Shown here: piece after piece, positions 50,477 to 59,523 of the stretch
Position numbering within the stretch: position 1 is the stretch's first letter
Layout: every line of letters begins with the position of its first letter
Source of the DNA: Agromyces sp. G08B096
GTDB lineage: Bacteria > Actinomycetota > Actinomycetes > Actinomycetales > Microbacteriaceae
Length of the DNA stretch: 64,000 nucleotides
Direction of reading: 5' to 3'
Assembly: GCF_040267705.1 (NCBI RefSeq)
Contig: NZ_CP158374.1
Span: 186,001 to 250,000 of the forward strand
The notes under the pieces: generated by a model
The model's input: only the letters and a program-made list of their open reading frames with translations
What the model was told of the DNA's origin: nothing
The model's database searches: none
Position numbers and translations under genes: made by a program

Positions 50477-51541
50477 ATGAGCACTTCCGAAGCGCCCGTC
50501 ACGGACGTCGACCGGATGCCGCCGCGCGTCCGCGACTGGACGATCGACCTCGCCGCCGCCGATGCCGGCGACCGGCGAGCCGCCGCCGCGGACCTCGTCG
50601 AGGAGGTGAGCCGTGCGGTGCGGGGCCTCCGCCGCCGGGTCGGCCTCGGCGACGCCGACGTGCAGGACGCCATCGGCGAGACGCTGCTCGAACTCGTGAA
50701 GCGCATCGAGCAGGGCCATCCGGTGCCGGGCGCGATCGTGCAGCGCATCGCCACGACCGTGTGCTCCCGATTCGTCAACGGACCCGTCCGGCACGAGACC
50801 GCGAAGGCGCTGCGCCTGCTCAAGGACCGCGTCGCGGAGACCGAGGCGAGACTCGGCCGGTCGCTGTCGCCGCGCGCCGTCGAACGCCTCGCGGAGGAGA
50901 TCCGGCTCGGGGCCGACTTCCACCCGCGGCACCGGCCGGTCGAGCGCTTCCACCTCGTCGAGGGCTTCTCGAAGCCGGCGTCGATGGACCAGTTCGCGCC
51001 CGACGCGCTCGACGCGTTCCTGCACCGCGCCACGGCCGGCTCGGAATCGGGGTACCTCGGCGCCGGAGGCGCCTGCGACACGCTGCTCGACGAGCTCCAG
51101 CTCGGCCTCCGGTCGCGCGCCGAGGTGCGCCGGCTGCTGTGGGCGGCCGTCTCGGCCGACGAGCAGCTGCCGCCGGCCGGCGCCGGGCGGGTGCCCGCGA
51201 CCGTCGCCGCCGACCTCGTCGCGTATGTCGCCGGCCTGCCGGAGGGCGTCGTGACCGCCTGCCGTCAGCACCTCGAGGGCCGCAGCACCAAGGCCACGGT
51301 CGCCCTGTTCGCGCCGTTCTCAGAGCCCGCTCCCGCCGACCGCGACCAGATCGCGCGCTACCTCGCCGGACGGCCCGCGCACGCCACCGCGATCTGGGAG
51401 AGCGCCCTCGCCGGGGCCACCGAAACGGGGGAACCGTCCATCGCTTCGAAACGAGGGCGAGTCAGGGACTGGCCCCGCACCGGGGGACGTGTTTCAGTTG
51501 AAGCATGCCCCCCGCACAGCGCGCTCCCTCTCCACGTCTGA
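50477..51541 (+). CDS. sigma-factor-like orphan protein
   Basis: A 354-residue protein divergent from fliA. Residues 30-110 resemble sigma-70 region 2 (ADLVEEVSRAVRGLRRRVGLGDADVQDAIGETLLELVKRI, then GAIVQRIATTVCSRFVN). The next segment, VAETEARLGRSLSPRAVERLAEEIRLG, resembles region 3. No convincing region 4 helix-turn-helix is seen; the C-terminal half is unrecognised and ends in a basic tail. It is either a diverged sigma factor or a protein that mimics one. GGGGGC precedes the ATG. The flagellar link is by position only. Confidence 0.6.
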   Translation: MSTSEAPVTDVDRMPPRVRDWTIDLAAADAGDRRAAAADLVEEVSRAVRGLRRRVGLGDADVQDAIGETLLELVKRIEQGHPVPGAIVQRIATTVCSRFVNGPVRHETAKALRLLKDRVAETEARLGRSLSPRAVERLAEEIRLGADFHPRHRPVERFHLVEGFSKPASMDQFAPDALDAFLHRATAGSESGYLGAGGACDTLLDELQLGLRSRAEVRRLLWAAVSADEQLPPAGAGRVPATVAADLVAYVAGLPEGVVTACRQHLEGRSTKATVALFAPFSEPAPADRDQIARYLAGRPAHATAIWESALAGATETGEPSIASKRGRVRDWPRTGGRVSVEACPPHSALPLHV

Positions 51542-51565
51542 CCCACCTGCGAGCACCCGGCGGCG

Positions 51566-52021
51566 ATGGCCGCTGAGCGCCGACCGACCTGGCTCGTGCT
51601 CGACCGGCTCGACCCGCCGCGACGACGCGCCGCGCTCGCGCACCTGCGGGGGCACCGTCCCGTCGGCATGGTCGGCCAGGGGGTCCGCAACGAACGCTTC
51701 TACCGCGATCTGACGGTGCGGTCGGTCGCGGCGTTCACCGACGACGACGTCGAACCCTGGGGCATCCTCGAGACCGTGGAGCACGGCGCGGTGGTGGTGC
51801 CCTACGAGATCGCGCTGGCGGCCGACCTGCCGCGCGCGCCGGTGGCGCTCCGGCGGCTCGCCGCGCGCGTCGGGCCGATGAACCAGCGACTCGCGCGCGC
51901 GCAGGCCGCGCGCGATGCGAGCCCAGCCGTGGTGCGGCTCCGGGAACGCTTCATCGCTGCGGCGATCGCGCACGCGACGCTGCACCGGCAGCTCGAGCTC
52001 TGGGGGCAGAGCGAGGGCTAG
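51566..52021 (+). CDS. hypothetical protein
   Basis: A 151-residue protein with no signal peptide or membrane helix. It starts RRPTWLVLDRLDPPRRRAALAHLRGHRPVG, has a middle beta-like part (VRSVAAFTDDDVEPWGILETVEHGAVVVPYEIAL) and ends in an Arg/Ala-rich helix. I do not recognise it. It lies 24 bp after the sigma-like gene on the same strand, so the two may form an operon. The 3' end overlaps the convergent aldolase by four bases. The ribosome site is weak. Confidence 0.5.
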   Translation: MAAERRPTWLVLDRLDPPRRRAALAHLRGHRPVGMVGQGVRNERFYRDLTVRSVAAFTDDDVEPWGILETVEHGAVVVPYEIALAADLPRAPVALRRLAARVGPMNQRLARAQAARDASPAVVRLRERFIAAAIAHATLHRQLELWGQSEG

Positions 52022-53094
52022 ACCGCCGCGAGCTCCTCGCGGATGCCGGCGACGAAGGCGTCGATGTCGGCCTCGGTCGTGTCGAAGGAGCACATCCAGC
52101 GCACCTCGCCGCGCGCGGCGTCCCAGTCGTAGAAGCGGAATCCGCGTTCGCGGAGCCGGTCGGCCACGCCGGCGGGCAGGCTCGCGAAGACACCGTTCGA
52201 CTGCGTCTCCTGGGTGAAGCCGAGGCCCGGCAGCTCGCCCGCGGCGATGCCCGCGTCGAGGGCGTCCCGGAGACGCCGGGCCATCGCGTTCGCGTGCGAC
52301 GCGCTCCGCAGCCACAGGTCGCCCTCATACAGGGCGATGAGCTGGGCGGAGACGAAGCGCATCTTCGACGCGAGCTGCATGTTGAGCTTGCGGAGGTAGG
52401 TGAGCCCCTCGACCGCCTCGGGGTTCAGCACGACGATCGCCTCGGCGCCGAGGGCGCCGTTCTTCGTGCCGCCGACGCTCAGCACGTCGACGCCGGAGTC
52501 GCGGGTGAAGGCGCGCAGCGGCTGGCCGAGCGAGGCGCCCGCGTTCGACAGGCGCGCACCGTCCATGTGCAGGCGCATGCCCAGCGAGTGCGCGTGGTCG
52601 GCGATCGCCCGCACCTCGTCGGCCGTGTACGCCGTGCCGAGCTCGGTCGTCTGCGTGATCGACACGACGAGCGGCTGCGCGCGGTGCTCGTCGCCCCAAC
52701 CCCACGCCTCCTCGTCGATGAGCTCGGGGGTGAGCTTGCCATCGGGGGCCTGCACGGTGAGCAGCTTCATGCCGCCCACGCGCTCCGGGGCGCCGCCCTC
52801 GTCGGAGTTGATGTGCGCCGTCTTGGCGGAGATGACCGCGCCCCAGCGCGGCAGCATCGACTGCAGGCCGGTGACGTTCGCGCCCGTGCCGTTGAACACC
52901 GGGAACGCCTCGACGCCCTCGCCGAAGTGCTGGGCGAAGACCTCCTGCAGCCGAGCGGTGTAGTGGTCCTCGCCGTAGGCGACCTGGTGGCCGCCGTTCG
53001 CCGCGGCGATGGCGTCGAGCACCTCGGGGTGCACGCCCGAGTAGTTGTCGGAGGCGAAGCCGCGGAACGTCGTGTCGTGGAGCTGGTCGGTCAC
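52018..53094 (-). CDS. low-specificity threonine aldolase
   Basis: A 358-residue PLP enzyme of the beta-eliminating lyase/threonine aldolase family. It starts FASDNYSGVHPEVLDAIAAANGGHQVAYGED, typical of the family. HMDGARLSNAGASLG carries the PLP-interacting Asp, and the Schiff-base Lys lies in VGGTKNGALG. It cleaves L-threonine to glycine and acetaldehyde. The GTG at 53094 fits the family start better than the longer frame. Confidence 0.88.
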   Translation of the reverse strand: MTDQLHDTTFRGFASDNYSGVHPEVLDAIAAANGGHQVAYGEDHYTARLQEVFAQHFGEGVEAFPVFNGTGANVTGLQSMLPRWGAVISAKTAHINSDEGGAPERVGGMKLLTVQAPDGKLTPELIDEEAWGWGDEHRAQPLVVSITQTTELGTAYTADEVRAIADHAHSLGMRLHMDGARLSNAGASLGQPLRAFTRDSGVDVLSVGGTKNGALGAEAIVVLNPEAVEGLTYLRKLNMQLASKMRFVSAQLIALYEGDLWLRSASHANAMARRLRDALDAGIAAGELPGLGFTQETQSNGVFASLPAGVADRLRERGFRFYDWDAARGEVRWMCSFDTTEADIDAFVAGIREELAAV

Positions 53095-53166
53095 CGCACC
53101 ATCCTGCCATCCGCCCGCCCCGCGCCTGCCATCGGCCCGCTCCACCTTTGGACGCGATCCGGCGCC

Positions 53167-54267
53167 TCAGCGGCCGCGCAGCGCCTCCGCGAAGGGCACG
53201 CGGGCGCCCGTGCGCAGCAGCGAGTGCCGGTAGATGCGCTCGCCGGCGAGCACGGCGACCGCCGTCGTCGCCAGCAGGATCGCCAGCGAGAGCAGGGGCT
53301 CCCACCACGCCGCCTGCTCGAGGAAGATCCGCACCGGCATGCCGACGGGGGCCGAGAACGGGACGTAGCTCATCACCGCGAGCACGGTCGGGTTGTCGTT
53401 GAAGAAGATGACGAGGAAATAGGGGATCATCACGAGCATCGTCACGGGCGTCGTGACCGTGCCCACGTCCTCCAGCCGCGACACGGTCGCCGCCGTCGCC
53501 GCGAACAGCGCCGAGAGCATCACGAAGCCGAACGCGAAGAACACCACGAACCACACGACCGAGGCGCCGAGCCCGCCGAGGAGCACCCGCTGGCCGGTGA
53601 GCGCGAGTCCGAGGATCGCGAGCGCCGCGATCGCGACGACCTGCCCGAGCGCGAGCGCGGAGTTGCCGAGGATCTTGCCCGTGAGCAGCTGCCGCGGCGA
53701 GACCGTGGCGATGAGGATCTCGACGATACGCGTCTGCTTCTCCTCCACGACCGACTGCGCGATGGTCTGGCCGAAGGTCAGGGCGGCGAAGAAGAACACG
53801 ATGCCGAAGCCGAAGGCCACGAAGTAGGCCAGCAGCGGGTCGGCGGCCGCCCGCTCGAGCAGCTCGACCGAGGGTCGCACCGAGAGCGCGCCGACCACCT
53901 GGTTCGGCGGCGAGTCGAGGCCGATCACCGTGATCCCGAGCGGGTCGGATGCCTCGTCCGCGACGATCGCCTCGACGTCGCCGGCCCGCAGCATCCGTTC
54001 GGCGGCCGCGAGGTCGTCTGCGACGACCGGCTCGAGACCTGGCGCCTCGGCCGCGGCGGCGGATGCCTCGCCCACGACGGCGACCCTCGCCGGGTCGTCG
54101 TTCGAGCCGAACACCGACCCGAGGACGACGGAGACGAGGACGGCGGCCATGAGCACGAGCGTGGAGATGACGAACGCCTTGCTGCGGAGCCGGGTCGAGA
54201 TCTCGCGGCCGGCGATGAGGCCGACGGTCTCGGTGAACCGGGGCCGGTGGTGCGGGGCGTCGGTCAC
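53167..54267 (-). CDS. ABC-2 exporter permease (NatB-like)
   Basis: A 366-residue membrane protein. An N-terminal helix follows the conserved REISTRLRSKAFVISTL, then a roughly 150-residue extracellular loop, then five C-terminal helices with QTIAQSVVEEKQTRIVEILIATVSPRQLLTGKILGN, the ABC-2 signature. The GTG start overlaps the ATPase stop by four bases. The pair probably exports a peptide, drug or ion; the cargo is unknown. Confidence 0.87.
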   Translation of the reverse strand: MTDAPHHRPRFTETVGLIAGREISTRLRSKAFVISTLVLMAAVLVSVVLGSVFGSNDDPARVAVVGEASAAAAEAPGLEPVVADDLAAAERMLRAGDVEAIVADEASDPLGITVIGLDSPPNQVVGALSVRPSVELLERAAADPLLAYFVAFGFGIVFFFAALTFGQTIAQSVVEEKQTRIVEILIATVSPRQLLTGKILGNSALALGQVVAIAALAILGLALTGQRVLLGGLGASVVWFVVFFAFGFVMLSALFAATAATVSRLEDVGTVTTPVTMLVMIPYFLVIFFNDNPTVLAVMSYVPFSAPVGMPVRIFLEQAAWWEPLLSLAILLATTAVAVLAGERIYRHSLLRTGARVPFAEALRGR

Positions 54268-55148
54268 TGCACGACCTCCTTGAAGATCTGGGCGAGGGTG
54301 GTCTGCTCGCGGCTGAAGCTGACGACGTCGCCGCGCGACACCGCCTCGGCGAGCACGGCGCGGCGCGCGGCATCCGATTCGGCCTCGAACAGCGCCCACC
54401 CGCCGTCGAACCCGACGACCGTGACGCCCGGGATGCCGCGCACCCAGCCCGCGTCGCCCGTGGTGAGCAGCTCCCAGCGGTCGGAGCCGTGCTCCTCACG
54501 GAGCGCGTCGCGGGAGCCCGCGGCGCGGACCCGGCCCCCGGCGATGATGACGAGGTCGTCGCAGAGCCGCTCGACGACGTCGAGCTGGTGCGAGGAGAAC
54601 AGCACGGGCGCGCCCTGCGCGGCGACATCCGCGAGCACCGTCTGCACCGTCTCGACGGCCATGGGGTCGAGCCCGGAGAACGGCTCGTCGAGTACGAGCA
54701 GCTCGGGTCGGTGCACGAGCGCGGTCGCGATCTGCGCGCGCTGCTGGTTGCCGAGCGAGAGCGACTCGACGGTGTCGTCCAGGCGCTCGCCGAGGCCGAG
54801 CCGGTCGAGCAGCTCGGTCGCGTTCCGGCGCGCGGCGGCCGCGCTCCAGCCGTGCAGCCGGGCGAAGTAGACCGTCTGCTCGAGCACCTTCATCTTGGGG
54901 TAGAGGCCCCGCTCCTCCGGCATGTAGCCGAAGCGGCGTCGGTCGGCGGCGTCGACGGCGCGCCCGTCGAGCGCGACCGTCCCGCCGTCGGCGGCGAGCA
55001 CCCCGAGGATGATCCGCATCGTCGTGGTCTTCCCGGCGCCGTTGCCGCCCACGAAGCCGGTGAGCCGGCCGTCGCCGACGGTGAAGCCGACGTCGTCGAG
55101 CGCGAGGCGGTCGCCGTAGCGCTTGGTGATCCCCTGCAGTTCGAGCAT
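54264..55148 (-). CDS. ABC exporter ATP-binding protein
   Basis: A 294-residue ATPase. Walker A is GGNGAGKTTT, the signature is SLSLGNQQRAQIA (a Q-variant of LSGGQ), and Walker B is LLVLDEPFSGLDP. A C-terminal accessory domain follows after residue 215. The ATG at 55148 fits the family start (LELQGITKRYGD); GTG 55190 is a less likely alternative. It is coupled to the permease. Confidence 0.9.
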   Translation of the reverse strand: MLELQGITKRYGDRLALDDVGFTVGDGRLTGFVGGNGAGKTTTMRIILGVLAADGGTVALDGRAVDAADRRRFGYMPEERGLYPKMKVLEQTVYFARLHGWSAAAARRNATELLDRLGLGERLDDTVESLSLGNQQRAQIATALVHRPELLVLDEPFSGLDPMAVETVQTVLADVAAQGAPVLFSSHQLDVVERLCDDLVIIAGGRVRAAGSRDALREEHGSDRWELLTTGDAGWVRGIPGVTVVGFDGGWALFEAESDAARRAVLAEAVSRGDVVSFSREQTTLAQIFKEVVQ

Positions 55149-55161
55149 GGCTCCACGGTAG

Positions 55162-55185
55162 GGATGCCTCGCCGGCGGGGCATCC
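55162..55185. repeat. GGATGCC-type hairpin
   Basis: GGATGCCTCG... pairs with ...CGGGGCATCC around a short CCGG loop, with one T-G wobble. It lies between the ABC ATPase start and the MFS gene. The design, including the T-G pair after GGATGCC, matches the hairpin at 5030-5060. Confidence 0.6.
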
Positions 55186-55279
55186 GTCACCCGGCGGGTT
55201 TCGGCGGCCGGTCTTCCCCGCCGCTCCGCCGTGCGGGGGAGGATGGCCGCGCGGGGTTCCGGATGTCGGCGGCGGTGGC

Positions 55280-55285
55280 TAACCT
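55280..55285 (+). promoter_or_regulatory. -10-like element for a leaderless MFS start
   Basis: TAACCT ends six bases before the GTG at 55292, and no ribosome site is present. This matches the TANNNT spacing of leaderless actinobacterial transcripts. Confidence 0.5.
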
Positions 55286-55291
55286 ACGCGG

Positions 55292-56773
55292 GTGAGCGAG
55301 ACCTCCGACGAGCAGGCCGAGGCGGCAGCGCCGCACCCTGCGGTCGTGCCGCCGCCGAACGGCATGCGCACCTTCCTGCAGGTGCTGGTCAACACCGCGC
55401 TCGCCAACGTCACGACGAGCTTCCTCTGGTTCGCGCTGACGTTCTGGGTCTACCTCGAGACCCGTTCGGTGCTCGCCACCGGCATCATCGGCGGGGCCTA
55501 CATGCTGCTCATCGCGTTCTTCGCGATGCTGTTCGGCACCATCGTCGACCGTCACCGCAAGCTGCAGGTGATGATCTTCTCGAGCCTCGTCACGCTGGGC
55601 TCGTTCGTCGTCGCGGGCGTGCTCTACCTGCTGCAGCCCGAGTCCGCCCTGGTCGACCTCGGCGGCCCCTGGTTCTGGGCGTTCTCGGGCATCATCCTCT
55701 TCGGCTCGGTCGTCGAGCACATGCGGAACATCGCGCTCTCGACCACCGTCACCCTGCTCGTGCCCGAAGAACGGCACGCGAACGCGAACGGCATGGTCGG
55801 CACCGTGCAGGGCATCGCCTTCATCGTGACGAGCGTGTTCTCCGGGCTCGCCATCGGATTGCTCGGCATGGGGTGGACCCTGGTCATCGCGATCGCGCTC
55901 ACCCTCGTGGCGCTCGTGCACCTCTTCTTCCTGAAGGTGCCCGAGGAACAGCCCGTGCCCGCAGAGGGCGAGCGCGCCTCGACCATCGACTTCCGCGGCA
56001 GCGTGCGCGCCGTGCGCGCGGCCCCCGGCCTGTTCGCCCTCATCGTCTTCGCGACGTTCAACAACCTCATCGGCGGCGTGTACATGGCGCTGATGGACCC
56101 GTACGGCCTGACGCTGTTCCCGGTGGAGGCGTGGGGGGTCGTCCTCGGCGTCACCGCGACCGGCTTCATCATCGGCGGGCTCGTGGTCGCGAAGTTCGGG
56201 CTCGGTGCGAACCCCATCCGCACGATGCTGCTCGTGGTGATCGCGATGGGCGTGCTCGGCGCGCTGTTCACCATCCGCGACTGGTGGTGGCTGTACGCCG
56301 TCGGGATCTGGGCGTACATGTGCCTCATCCCGGTCGTGGAGGCGTCGGAGCAGACCGTCATCCAGAAGGTCGTGCCGTTCCGGCAGCAGGGTCGCGTGTT
56401 CGGATTCGCCGCGGCGATCGAGTCGGCGGCCGCGCCGATCACCGCGTTCCTCATCGCCCCGATCGCCGAGTTCTGGATCATCCCCTACATGGACTCCGAC
56501 GCGGGGCGTTCGACGTGGGGCTGGGTCCTCGGCGACGGCGAGGGTCGCGGTATCGCGCTCGTCTTCCTGTTCTCGGGCCTCGCGATGGTGGTGCTCGCGG
56601 TGCTCGCCTTCGCCACCCGGTCGTACCGCATCCTCTCGGCCGAGTACACGGGCGCCTCCGCGGATGTCGCGGACTCGGCGGCCGGAGCCGGCGCGGGGAA
56701 CCCCGCGGACGCCGCGCACGACGGAACCGAGCCCGCCGCGGCGGACGGCGCGGCGTCGCGACCCGGCGCCTGA
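55292..56773 (+). CDS. MFS transporter
   Basis: A 493-residue major facilitator with about ten to twelve helices. It has FFAMLFGTIVDRHRK as the loop 2-3 motif, AFSGIILFGSVVEHMRNIALSTTVTLLVPEERHANANGMVGTVQG in the helix 4-5 region, and an Ala/Gly-rich cytoplasmic tail. The pattern is close to the MFS_3/enterobactin-exporter-like group. The substrate is unknown. It is convergent with the response regulator, with a 10-bp gap. Confidence 0.85.
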   Translation: MSETSDEQAEAAAPHPAVVPPPNGMRTFLQVLVNTALANVTTSFLWFALTFWVYLETRSVLATGIIGGAYMLLIAFFAMLFGTIVDRHRKLQVMIFSSLVTLGSFVVAGVLYLLQPESALVDLGGPWFWAFSGIILFGSVVEHMRNIALSTTVTLLVPEERHANANGMVGTVQGIAFIVTSVFSGLAIGLLGMGWTLVIAIALTLVALVHLFFLKVPEEQPVPAEGERASTIDFRGSVRAVRAAPGLFALIVFATFNNLIGGVYMALMDPYGLTLFPVEAWGVVLGVTATGFIIGGLVVAKFGLGANPIRTMLLVVIAMGVLGALFTIRDWWWLYAVGIWAYMCLIPVVEASEQTVIQKVVPFRQQGRVFGFAAAIESAAAPITAFLIAPIAEFWIIPYMDSDAGRSTWGWVLGDGEGRGIALVFLFSGLAMVVLAVLAFATRSYRILSAEYTGASADVADSAAGAGAGNPADAAHDGTEPAAADGAASRPGA

Positions 56774-56783
56774 CCGGCGTCCG

Positions 56784-57569
56784 TCAGGAGCCCGCGCGGA
56801 CGACCCCGTGCTCGTACGCGTAGACGACCGCGTGCACGCGGTCTCGCAGCCCGAGCTTCTGCAGCACCTTCGACACGTGCGTCTTGACCGTGGCCTCGCC
56901 CACCCAGAGCCGCTCGGCGATCTCCGCGTTCGAGATGCCGAGCGCGAGCAGCTGGAGCACCTCGCGCTCCCGCTCGGTGAGGGTCGCAAGCGCGGCCGGC
57001 GCCTCACGGCGGTGCCCGGCATCCGCGGCCGAGGGCGGCGCGCCCGCGTCACCGAGCGCGTCCGTTCGCGCAGACGGTGCCCGCTCGGGCGGAACCGTGG
57101 AGTCGGAACGGACACCTTCGCCGCCGCGGTCGGCATCCCGCCGCGCCGCCGCCGCGATCACCGCGCGGGTCACATCGGGGGAGAGCAGGGCATCGCCGCG
57201 GGCGAGCACCTGCACCGCCTCGATCAGCTGCTCGGGGGTGGAGTTCTTCAGCAGGAACCCGCTCGCACCCGCGTCGAGGGCCTGGAACAGGTAATCCTCG
57301 CGGTTGAACGTCGTGAGCACGAGCACCGAGGGGCGGCCCTCCCCGGCGTGCGCCGAGACGATGCGGCGGGTGGCCTCGAGTCCGTCCATGCCGGGCATCT
57401 GCACGTCCATGCACACGACGTCGGGTCGGAGGCTCTCGACGGCGGCGACCGCGGCGGCGCCATCGGCCGCCTCGCCGACGACCTCGATGCCGGGCTCGGA
57501 GTCGAGGATCGTGCGGAAGCCGGCGCGCACGAGCGCCTGGTCGTCGACGATGAGCACGCGCACGCTCAC
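56784..57569 (-). CDS. NarL/LuxR-family response regulator
   Basis: A 261-residue regulator. The receiver domain (VRVLIVDDQALVRAGF) has its phosphoacceptor Asp in VVCMDVQMPGMDG. An unusually long, charged linker of about 55 residues follows. The C-terminal LuxR helix-turn-helix is LTEREREVLQLLALGISNAEIAERLWVGEATVKTHVSKVLQKL. The GTG start overlaps the kinase stop (GTGA). It pairs with the adjacent kinase. Confidence 0.92.
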   Translation of the reverse strand: MSVRVLIVDDQALVRAGFRTILDSEPGIEVVGEAADGAAAVAAVESLRPDVVCMDVQMPGMDGLEATRRIVSAHAGEGRPSVLVLTTFNREDYLFQALDAGASGFLLKNSTPEQLIEAVQVLARGDALLSPDVTRAVIAAAARRDADRGGEGVRSDSTVPPERAPSARTDALGDAGAPPSAADAGHRREAPAALATLTEREREVLQLLALGISNAEIAERLWVGEATVKTHVSKVLQKLGLRDRVHAVVYAYEHGVVRAGS

Positions 57570-58897
57570 GAGGCCTCCCCCGTCCGTCGGAGTGGCAGGC
57601 CGGCCCGGACGAGGAAGCCGCCGCGGCGTCGCGGCCCCACCTCGAGGGCGCCGCCGACGGCCGAGACGCGTTCCCGCATGCCGATGAGGCCCAACCCGCC
57701 CGAGCCGGGGACGCCGTTCGCCTCGGCGCGCGCCGCGGCGACGCCCGTGTCGGTCACCTCGACCTCGAGCGCGCCCGGCTCCCACCGCAGCCGGACCTCG
57801 GCGCTCGCGCCCGGGCCCGCGTGCTTCCGCACATTCGTCAGCGCCTCCTGCACGAGCCGGTACGCCGTCACCTGCACCACGGGGCTCGCGTCGCGGGGCT
57901 CGCCGATCACGGTGAGCGAGGCCGGCACGCCGCTCGCGATCGAGTCCTCGACGAGGCCGGGCAGATCCTCGAGCCCGCGCGGCGCCGGATCGACGGCCTG
58001 CGCGCCCGCCGCGGCATCCTCGTCGCCCGTGCCGTGCCGGAGTGTGCCGAGGAGCCCGTGCAGCTCGGCGACCGCCTCGCGCGCGCTCTCCTCGATCGCC
58101 GAGAGCGACGTCGCCGCCTGCTCGGGGTCGCGCGCGAGCACCCGTCGCGCTGCGCCCGCCTGCACGCCGATGACGGAGACGTGGTGGGCGACGACGTCGT
58201 GCAGCTCACGTGCGATGCGGAGCCGCTCGAGCGCGACGGCCTGCTCGCGCGACCGCTCGCGCTCGGCTGCGAGCTCGTCCGTCCGCTGCCTGAGCGCCGC
58301 GGTCGACCGGGCCGACGCCGCGGCGGCATCGCCGAAGTACCACGCGCCGCCGAAGTACAGCAGGTTCGTGAGCACGTTGATCAGGGCGAACGCGACGTAC
58401 GGCGACAGCGGCCCGTCGGTCTCGCGCGCCAGCGACGGCGGCAGATCGGGCGCGTTCGAGGCGATGACGAGCCCCCAGAACAGCCACACGAACATGGCCG
58501 CGACGATCACGGCGCGCACCGCGGTGGCGCGACGGCGGCTGCGCCCCCACGCGCCGACCGAGTAGATCGCGATGAAGAGGGTGATGTTGCTGAACAGCGC
58601 CTCCCCGATCTGGGCGATGCCCCCGGCGATGAACGCCGCGCTCAGCACCACCGCGACGACCTCGGGCCAGCGCCGCCGGAAGGCGAGCGGCGCGGTCATG
58701 GCGAGCGACCACAGCACCGTCAGCCAGAACGGCGCATCCTCCCCGTACCCGGTGGTGCGGTAGAGCGCCGAGCTCGCGAGGGTGCCGGCGAAGAGCACGA
58801 CCGCGAGCACGGCGTCGTATCGGCGGTCGGCGGCCGTCGGCGCGGGGCGGACCCACTCGACGCCGTCGATCACGGGCGGGGCGGTGGCGGTCACCAC
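57566..58897 (-). CDS. sensor histidine kinase (HisKA_3 type)
   Basis: A 443-residue kinase. Several membrane helices lie in residues 25-190. The phosphoacceptor His is in ELHDVVAHHVSVIGVQAGAARRVL, and the ATPase domain has VQEALTNVRKHAGPGASAEVRL and GSGGLGLIGMRERV. There is no separate extracellular sensor domain, so it probably senses membrane or cell-wall stress. A TAGCGT element lies five bases before GTG 58897, suggesting a leaderless message; GTG 58894 is an alternative. Confidence 0.92.
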   Translation of the reverse strand: MVTATAPPVIDGVEWVRPAPTAADRRYDAVLAVVLFAGTLASSALYRTTGYGEDAPFWLTVLWSLAMTAPLAFRRRWPEVVAVVLSAAFIAGGIAQIGEALFSNITLFIAIYSVGAWGRSRRRATAVRAVIVAAMFVWLFWGLVIASNAPDLPPSLARETDGPLSPYVAFALINVLTNLLYFGGAWYFGDAAAASARSTAALRQRTDELAAERERSREQAVALERLRIARELHDVVAHHVSVIGVQAGAARRVLARDPEQAATSLSAIEESAREAVAELHGLLGTLRHGTGDEDAAAGAQAVDPAPRGLEDLPGLVEDSIASGVPASLTVIGEPRDASPVVQVTAYRLVQEALTNVRKHAGPGASAEVRLRWEPGALEVEVTDTGVAAARAEANGVPGSGGLGLIGMRERVSAVGGALEVGPRRRGGFLVRAGLPLRRTGEAS

Positions 58898-58909
58898 TTC
58901 ACGCTAACG

Positions 58910-58932
58910 GGATGCCCCGGGCGGGGGCATCC
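58910..58932. terminator. GGATGCC-type hairpin
   Basis: A perfect 9-bp stem (GGATGCCCC with GGGGCATCC) and a five-base loop lie 25 bp after the stop of the DHFR-like gene and ahead of the kinase. It is another member of the recurrent GGATGCC pairs. It probably ends the ArsR operon. Confidence 0.6.
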
Positions 58933-58956
58933 GTCGCGCGACGGAGCCCCCACCGC

Positions 58957-59523
58957 TCACCGCAGGCGGTAGTGCAGCCCGACGTGCCCGCTCGGGTGGG
59001 TCACCGCGTGGTCGAGCGCGAGCCGGCGCACGCCGAGGTCGGGCGGCGTGAACGTGCGCCCGGCGCCGATGAGGACGGGCACGATCCTGAGCCGGAGCTC
59101 GTCGACCGCGCCGGCGCGGAGCAGCCCGTCGGCGAGGGTCAGGCTGCCCCACACGATCACGCCGCCGTCGAGGGAGTCGGCGAGGGCGCGTGCGGCCGCA
59201 ACGCCGTCGCCGCGGTGGATCCGGGCCGGTGCGTCGTCGCCCCACGGGGCATCCGTCAGGGTGTTGCTCACGACGTGCTTCGCGAGGCGGGCGATGGGCG
59301 TGGCGACGGGCTCGATCGCCGGATCGGCGGTCGGCCAGTAGGCGGCGAACATCTCGTACGTGACGCGGCCGAGGAGCATCGCCTCGACGCCCTCGAGCAT
59401 CTCGAGCTGATCGGCGTCGGTGGCGTTGAAGTCCTCGATCGCCTCGAAGAACGAGATGCCGCCGTCGGCGTCGGTCGCGAAGCCGTCGACCGAGACGATC
59501 TGCTCGACGATGAGCCGGCCCAT
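58957..59523 (-). CDS. RibD C-terminal/dihydrofolate-reductase-like protein
   Basis: A 188-residue reductase-like protein of the RibD_C/DHFR fold. It begins RLIVEQIVSVDGFATDADGG and has VEAMLLGRVTYEMFAAYWPT, the family NADPH-binding pattern, then GGVIVWGSLTLADGLLRAGAVDELRLRIVPVLIGAG. It overlaps the SRPBCC gene by one base and is the last gene of the ArsR-led trio. The substrate is unknown. Confidence 0.87.
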   Translation of the reverse strand: MGRLIVEQIVSVDGFATDADGGISFFEAIEDFNATDADQLEMLEGVEAMLLGRVTYEMFAAYWPTADPAIEPVATPIARLAKHVVSNTLTDAPWGDDAPARIHRGDGVAAARALADSLDGGVIVWGSLTLADGLLRAGAVDELRLRIVPVLIGAGRTFTPPDLGVRRLALDHAVTHPSGHVGLHYRLR

